Positions 59,377 to 64,000 of a stretch of 64,000 bases of DNA are shown here, piece by piece. The position numbers and the translations under genes are program-made. Positions within the stretch are counted from its first letter, which is position 1. Each line of letters opens with the position of its first letter. The notes under the pieces were generated by a model. The model searched no databases. It was not told where the DNA came from and worked only from the letters and a program-made list of their open reading frames with translations. Source of the stretch: Lycorma delicatula (taxonomy: Eukaryota; Arthropoda; Insecta; Hemiptera; Fulgoridae); NCBI RefSeq assembly GCF_047948215.1, contig NC_134455.1, positions 301,090,147 through 301,154,146 on the forward strand, written 5' to 3'.

Positions 59377-61003
59377 TTGCAGGAAAATGCAGCTTCTTTC
59401 ATTTTCATGGAAGGGTGACCAAAAAATTAAAAAATAACATTCTACGAGTCGGAACGTGGAATGTTAATTTAAAAAGTTGGTAGGTTAGAAACTTTAAAGA
59501 AAGAAATGAATAGGTGAAATGTAGTTGGAGTAGGAATTACAGAGGATCGGTGGGAAGAGAAAAACGACTTTTGGAAAGTTGAATTTAGTATAATTAACTC
59601 AGCGTCAAATAAAGGGCAGGCAGAAGTAGGTTTCGTAATGAACAAGAATATAGGGAAGAGATTGGAGTATTTCAAAAAACTTTGCGATAAAATCATTGTA
59701 AGAAGGATAAAATCAAAACCTAAGCCGATAACGATTGTTAACGTCTATATGCTTACAAGTACCCATAATGTTGAAGATGAGGTAAAGTGAGTATACGAAG
59801 ATTAAACACATAAAAGGGGGATGAAAATTTAATAATAGTTGGAGATTGGAAAGCAAGTATCGGAAAAGACAAAGAAGGAAATATTGTGTGTGAATACGGG
59901 CTGTAAAAAAGTAATGAAAGAGGGGACCGACTTATAGAGTTTTGCACAAAGTATAATTTACTATTTACCAACATCCATTTTAAAAATCATAATAGAAGAA
60001 TCTACAGATGAAAAAACCCGGATGATACTGCAAGGTATCAGATAGATTATATTACGGTTAAGATAAGATTTAGAAATTGATTCGTCGACTGCAATGCATA
60101 TCGTCAAGCAGACATTGATAGTGACCATAATTTAGTGATAACGAAATGTGGATTGGGGTTTAAAAACTTTTAGAAAAGGTGACAGATGAATCGGTGGAAT
60201 TTAGAGAAACTTGAGGAAAAGGAGATAAACAAAAATTCTTGAGGAGGACATCGCAAGAGATCTGAGTAAAAAAGATAAGGTAGAAAATATAGAAGAAGAA
60301 TGGGAGAATGTTTAAAAGGAAATTCTTAAATCAGCAGAAGCGAACTTAGGCGGAAAAAGAGAACTGGTAGGAAAACTTGGTTGTCAAAAGATATACTGCA
60401 GCTCATCAGTTGTAAAATGGATGAACGTAGAAAGTATAAGAATGCTAATATAGCGAAGAGAAAAGGAACTATCGACAATTAAGTAATACTATAAACCAGA
60501 AGTGGAAATTAACGTAAAAAGAGTGGATTAATGAAAAGTGCTCAGAAGTGGAAAGAAAAATTATCATTGGTAAAATAGACGGAGCGTACCGGAAAGTTAC
60601 GGAAAATTTTGTGATACATAAATTAAAATCTAATGTGTAAATAACGATAGTACACGATTTATAATACAAAATAATTGATAGATGGGGGGAATATATTGAA
60701 GAGTTATACGGAGGAAATTAATTAGGATTTGGTGTTGTAGAGGAAGAAAAGGAAGACAAAAGAGAGAAAAGGGAGAAACAGTATTGAGATATGAATTTAA
60801 TAGAATTAAAAGATTTGATTGGCAGAAAGGCTCCTGGAATAGAGGAAATACCTGCAAAATTACTGCGCAGTACAGGTGAGGAAGCAATTTTAATAATTGT
60901 AATTGGTGAGTAATATTTATGAAAAAGGGGAAGTTCCGTCAGACTTCATGTAGAGTGTTATTGTCATGATACCAAAGAATGCAGGAGCAGATAAATGTGA
61001 ATC
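59377..61003 (+). pseudogene. LINE-A copy 4, inverted 5' part (5' UTR end, endonuclease, RT start)
   Basis: The plus strand starts in the end of the 5' UTR ('gaaaatgcagctt...cattttcatg', about 59380-59410, with an internal deletion of about 110 bp), then the endonuclease (RVGTWNV-like text at about 59447, GDWKASIG at about 59840, SDHNLVI at about 60118-60138), the linker, KAPGIEEIPAKLLRS-like RT text (about 60826-60870), and ends at ADKCE ('gcagataaatgtga', about 60990-61003). It therefore ends where the 3' part begins, within about 20 bp of LINE sequence. Frame destroyed. Confidence 0.87.
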
Positions 61004-61009
61004 TTCCTG

Positions 61010-61712
61010 AAGACATATTATAAACTTTTTATATCGTATTTCGTAATTCGTTTTTCCTTTCCCGGAAGCAAAAAAATAAACACATAAAGATGATATTTTT
61101 TTTTATTACCTCACATTTTTACTAATTATTTGCTTCAGGTTTTATTTAAGTATCACCAAAAGGTATGAACACCTTTGTTTAATTAGTAAATACATTTTTA
61201 AAGCATTATGATTTTATATTAAGTTACTCATCAATTTAGGAGAACAGGATCAAGCAGGACTTGACAGGGAAGATTAAAAAAGGGAAATCTAAAATTCAAA
61301 ATAATAATGGCAGATTCATATTTTATTGTAACGAATTCAGATGTAATTAGTGCACCATTAAAAAACTTATTTCAAAAAACCATATAAGATCTTTTTTCAG
61401 AGATTTGAAAAAAAAATTACTTTTTTGATGTAATTCTAAAACATTTCTGCTTAAAAAAATAATAACTTTATATGATCATAGCAGTTCGTTTTCTTTATTA
61501 TGTTATTCTATTCTTTAACTAGATTCAATAAAAACAGTGTAATTGCAATGAAAAGTTCTATATCTAACTCCACATTTATTAAAAATTGTTTTTATTTTTT
61601 TTTCTATGAAATACTTCATTATTTTTCCTGTTTAACCTCCGGTAATTACCGTTCAGATAATACTTCAGAGGATTTAGGAGAATTATATATTTTTGTGAAA
61701 TACTAATAGTTT
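61010..61712 (-). repeat. Inverted-repeat arm, right (about 700 bp)
   Basis: The reverse complement of 55855-56551. Its inner end ('cttcctgaagacatattata') abuts the inverted LINE part at about 61003-61010. Its outer end (about 61712) abuts a LINE-A 5' terminus. The matching SINE-tail segment is at about 61620-61680. Confidence 0.92.
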
Positions 61713-61716
61713 TTAA

Positions 61717-61757
61717 ATTACCCCTCACCATTACCAAGGTCTCATGATTCATAGAGG
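61717..61757 (-). mobile_element. LINE-A 5' terminal scrap
   Basis: 'cccctcaccattaccaaggt', 'ctcatgattcatagaggg' matches the 5' end of LINE-A at 7050-7085 and 44215-44262, minus orientation. It is the first 40 bp of an element, right beside the inverted-repeat arm, and is probably the displaced 5' end of copy 4. Confidence 0.8.
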
Positions 61758-61906
61758 GAACTTTATTTAAAGAAAAGTAATGAGAAATAAATATAAAGCT
61801 GAAAGGTAAAACAGCTACAAACATTTATCGGAAACTACTTTTTCCGTAGTTGGAATGTTTTCTTAGAAAATTTCTTTCAAGCTTTTTTAACTGTTATTTC
61901 CAAAGT

Positions 61907-62250
61907 TATATTCGGTATTGTTTAGGCTCCGTCTTCACCGCTACGTCTCCTGGCACTAGTGGGCTTTGTGCTGGACCAGTGGGAATGCTGGCATCCACCG
62001 ACAGATTGCACGTTAGACCGGCTAGGGGACTTCTTCCTTCTTCTTCTCTTGTTGGTGGTTTAGGAACGAATGCTCTACCATTAATTACTACGCTGCTGGT
62101 TATAAAGCCGCCAGCGCGTGACGGGGGCAGTGCTACTGTGATGTTGTGGTGGAATATATGGTGGTCAGCTGTCTTGGGTGGAGAAGGTACAGACACATAG
62201 GTAAACTCCAAGCTCTTCACCGTCATCTGACGGCTAGCATTGTGTTCGCT
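61907..62250 (-). CDS. Candidate host exon or ORF1-like fragment, unknown function
   Basis: A GC-richer block with one open frame on the minus strand. A possible splice acceptor, 'cttcctttcag', ends near 62249. The frame then runs through MTVKSLEFTYVSVPSPPKTA, HHNITVALPPSRAGGFITSS and VAVKTEPKQYRI to a stop at 61906-61908. The protein is Pro/Ser/Thr-rich, with no domain I recognise, no transmembrane segment and no zinc knuckle. The composition is unlike the AT-rich flanks. It may be an exon of a host gene or a piece of a retroelement ORF1. The terminal bases could also be intronic, as a GT donor is possible inside the block. Boundaries are uncertain. Confidence 0.35.
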
Positions 62251-62269
62251 GAAAGGAAGCCACAGTGTG

Positions 62270-62660
62270 TGACAACAGTATGTACGTATGTGTGTACATA
62301 CACATTTGGACTTACAGTTCAGGTTTGACCAAATCGAATTTCTTAATATTAAGTTTTTTCAAGATTTGGTTAAGAAATGGGGGTTATCGCGAAATCCCCA
62401 ATTTTAATTTTCTTCGGAGGCGATTTAGATAAAACTTCATTAAAGCAAATTTGTTGTCTACAAAGAGTATATAAATAATCAAACATTTAAAAAAAAAAAT
62501 CAACCCCTAACTTTTAAAACTGAAATACATCATTTTTTGTTCTTTACTCTATCTTTCATCGGTTAAAATATTTCTCAATGATTTTCTGAAAATTTATACT
62601 TCATACATAGACTTATCGAAATATGTTTACCAATTTTTATTTAAATTGTAGCCCAGACCT
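62270..62660 (+). repeat. Dispersed non-coding repeat, copy 2
   Basis: Partner of 9720-10235, same orientation: 'gtacgtatg' segment, then 'cattaaagcaaatttgttgt', 'tatataaataatcaaacatt', 'aacccctaacttttaaaact' and 'tgttctttactctatctttc'. A third diverged internal unit (62700-62800: 'aaacaaaactttacttaagc') suggests internal tandem duplication. Confidence 0.5.
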
Positions 62661-62979
62661 AAAACGCAGAAAAGCCTTTTGAGAATTTTTTTCATAATTT
62701 AGCCTTTTTGAAGGAGAGGGTTAGATTTAAACAAAACTTTACTTAAGCAAACCTGTTAAGCTTAATTTATTCATGAATATTTTTTGAAAAACTTCTTAAA
62801 CTTTATTTTCCACCTCAGAAAAATGTATGTTCTCTTTTTGGTATTTTGGCTTTTAACTCGTTTGCTTTGCTAGCTTTTATATATATATATACAAAACACT
62901 GGATTATACAATCCGTGTTACAATGGATATACTCGTACATTAATATGCTTAAATATACTTATATACTCACATAATAATA

Positions 62980-64000
62980 CAGGGTTATCATAAAAGAATG
63001 GTGCGGTTTCAGTAATTCATAGGAAGATTGTAGGGAAATTTCTAGATGTTATATTGGTATCCCTGAAAGCCTCCAACCCAAAAGTTTATTTATCAGCAGT
63101 TGTAACCACAACGTCAGTTCTTGTATTGTTGCGGTGAGTTTAGTGAGTTACTATGTTCTCGGATAAAGACAAAGAAAAGTGTGTTTTATTGATGGCTGAA
63201 TTAAAATCCGTAATTTTAGTTCAACGTGCGCTTCGACGTGAATTCAAAAGAGATCCACCTCACAAAAATAACATAACACGTTGGTTCAAACAATTCGAAG
63301 AATCCGGATCGGTTAAGAAACAGAAATCAACCGGCAGATCAAGTGTACCAGACGAAACGTACTAATTAGACAATCGGCAATTAGAAGTCCTGGAAAGTCC
63401 ATCCCCCGTCGAAGCGTCGAATTAGGTAATCCAAAATCAACAAATCACAAATTTTTACATAAGAAACTGAAATTACATGCTTATAAAATCCAGATACTGC
63501 AGGAATTGAAACCCGATGATGGTGTAAAACGTTACAATTTCGCTGTTGAAATGTCGGACAGAATAAGTGAAAATGAATCATTTTTAGACGATATAATTTT
63601 TACAGATGAAGCTACATTCCATGTGAATGGATGTGTTAACAGGCACAATTCACGAATATGGGGCTCTGAAATCCCACACGCAATTATTGAGAAACAAGCG
63701 ATTCGCCTAAAGTTAATGTTTGGTGTGGTGTGATGAGAAATCGTGTAATAGGGCCTTTCTTCTTTGCTGAAAAAACAATTAATGGAGTTGTGCATCTTGA
63801 CATGTTAACCTATTATTGCTTTGCTCAGCTGGATGAACTCGAAAACATTCATCAACTTCATTTCCAACAAGATGGTGCTCCCCCCGCACTTCAATGCATC
63901 GGTCACGGACGCTTTGAAAAATTTGGTGATCGATGGATAGGCCGGCAAGGACCCACACTTTGGCCTCCAAGGAGACCAGACCTGACACCTTGCGATTGTG
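62980..64000 (+). mobile_element. Tc1/mariner-like transposon, copy 4 (truncated by window end)
   Basis: The left terminus CAGGGTTATCATAAAAGAAT begins at 62980 directly after a TA (62978-62979). The CAGGG start matches the right end of copy 3. The transposase reads plus. The right end lies outside the window. Confidence 0.85.
63153..64000 (+). pseudogene. mariner-like transposase (copy 4), frameshifted and cut by window end
   Basis: From the ATG at 63153: MFSDKDKEKCVLLMAELKSV with VQRALRREFKRDPP (first HTH), then ITRWFKQFEESGSVKKQKST (second HTH/linker), stopping at 63365. After a frameshift, ELKPDDGVKRYNFAVEMSDR and DDIIFTDEATFHVNGCVNRH (Asp1, about 63601), then SRIWGSE. A further shift gives NRVIGPFFFAEKTINGVVHL, LHFQQDGAPP (Asp2, codon 63871) and RWIGRQGPTLWPPRRPDLTP with the third Asp at codon 63994. 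Asp2 and Asp3 are in one frame with 40 residues between them. All three catalytic Asp residues are present, but frameshifts disable the gene. Confidence 0.86.

Overview
The window looks like nuclear DNA of an insect. It is very AT-rich, with long poly-A/T and TA microsatellites. I see no dense gene layout, no operons and no bacterial-type signals. Most recognisable content is transposable elements: APE-type non-LTR retrotransposons (LINEs), tRNA-derived SINEs, and Tc1/mariner-like DNA transposons of the insect type with an N-terminal HTH often annotated DUF4817. From memory, the LINE 3' end and the SINE tail resemble repeats common in hemipteran genomes. I therefore lean to Hemiptera, without proof. 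No complete host gene is visible. One GC-rich block (about 61907-62250, minus) could be a host exon.

Layout. 1-2413: AT-rich sequence with two SINE-like scraps at the start. 2414-3694: decayed mariner-like element 1. 4035-7088: full-length but internally deleted copy of a LINE family (called LINE-A here), with an 11-bp target-site duplication (TSD). 8497-9612: decayed Jockey/CR1-like reverse transcriptase (RT). 11166-13632: second LINE-A copy, 5'-truncated, with a TSD. 13735-14071: tRNA-derived SINE with a TSD. 14083-20116: AT-rich, no genes. 20117-21830: an unusual GC-richer island with a TATA+initiator promoter, a 61-bp direct repeat and nested palindromes. 21832-24077: mariner-like element 2 with TIRs of about 350 bp.

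25505-27110 is a composite A-B-A' repeat whose B part recurs at 33119-33858. 30955-31765 holds tandem and dispersed repeats. 32300-32856 holds two SINE pieces. 36755-37812 is an RT pseudogene. 43738-44262 is a LINE-A 5' fragment without a 3' end. 45060-46726 contains Jockey-like RT and ORF1 remnants between SINE tails. 47597-48690 is the 3' end of an I/Jockey-type LINE. 50698-52025 is mariner-like element 3, the best preserved. 52855-54850 holds two opposed RT remnants. 55855-61757 is a large rearranged locus: two near-identical arms of about 700 bp in inverted orientation flank a region containing a LINE-A copy whose 5' half is inverted relative to its 3' half. 62980-64000 is mariner-like element 4, cut by the window end.

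The elements do not act as a pathway. They are independent insertions, nearly all broken, that together record the insertion, inversion and deletion history of this locus. I found no convincing new biological system. The strongest leads are the inverted-arm/LINE inversion locus, two SINE heads sharing one tail, transposases with 38-40 residues between the second and third catalytic Asp, and the isolated promoter island.
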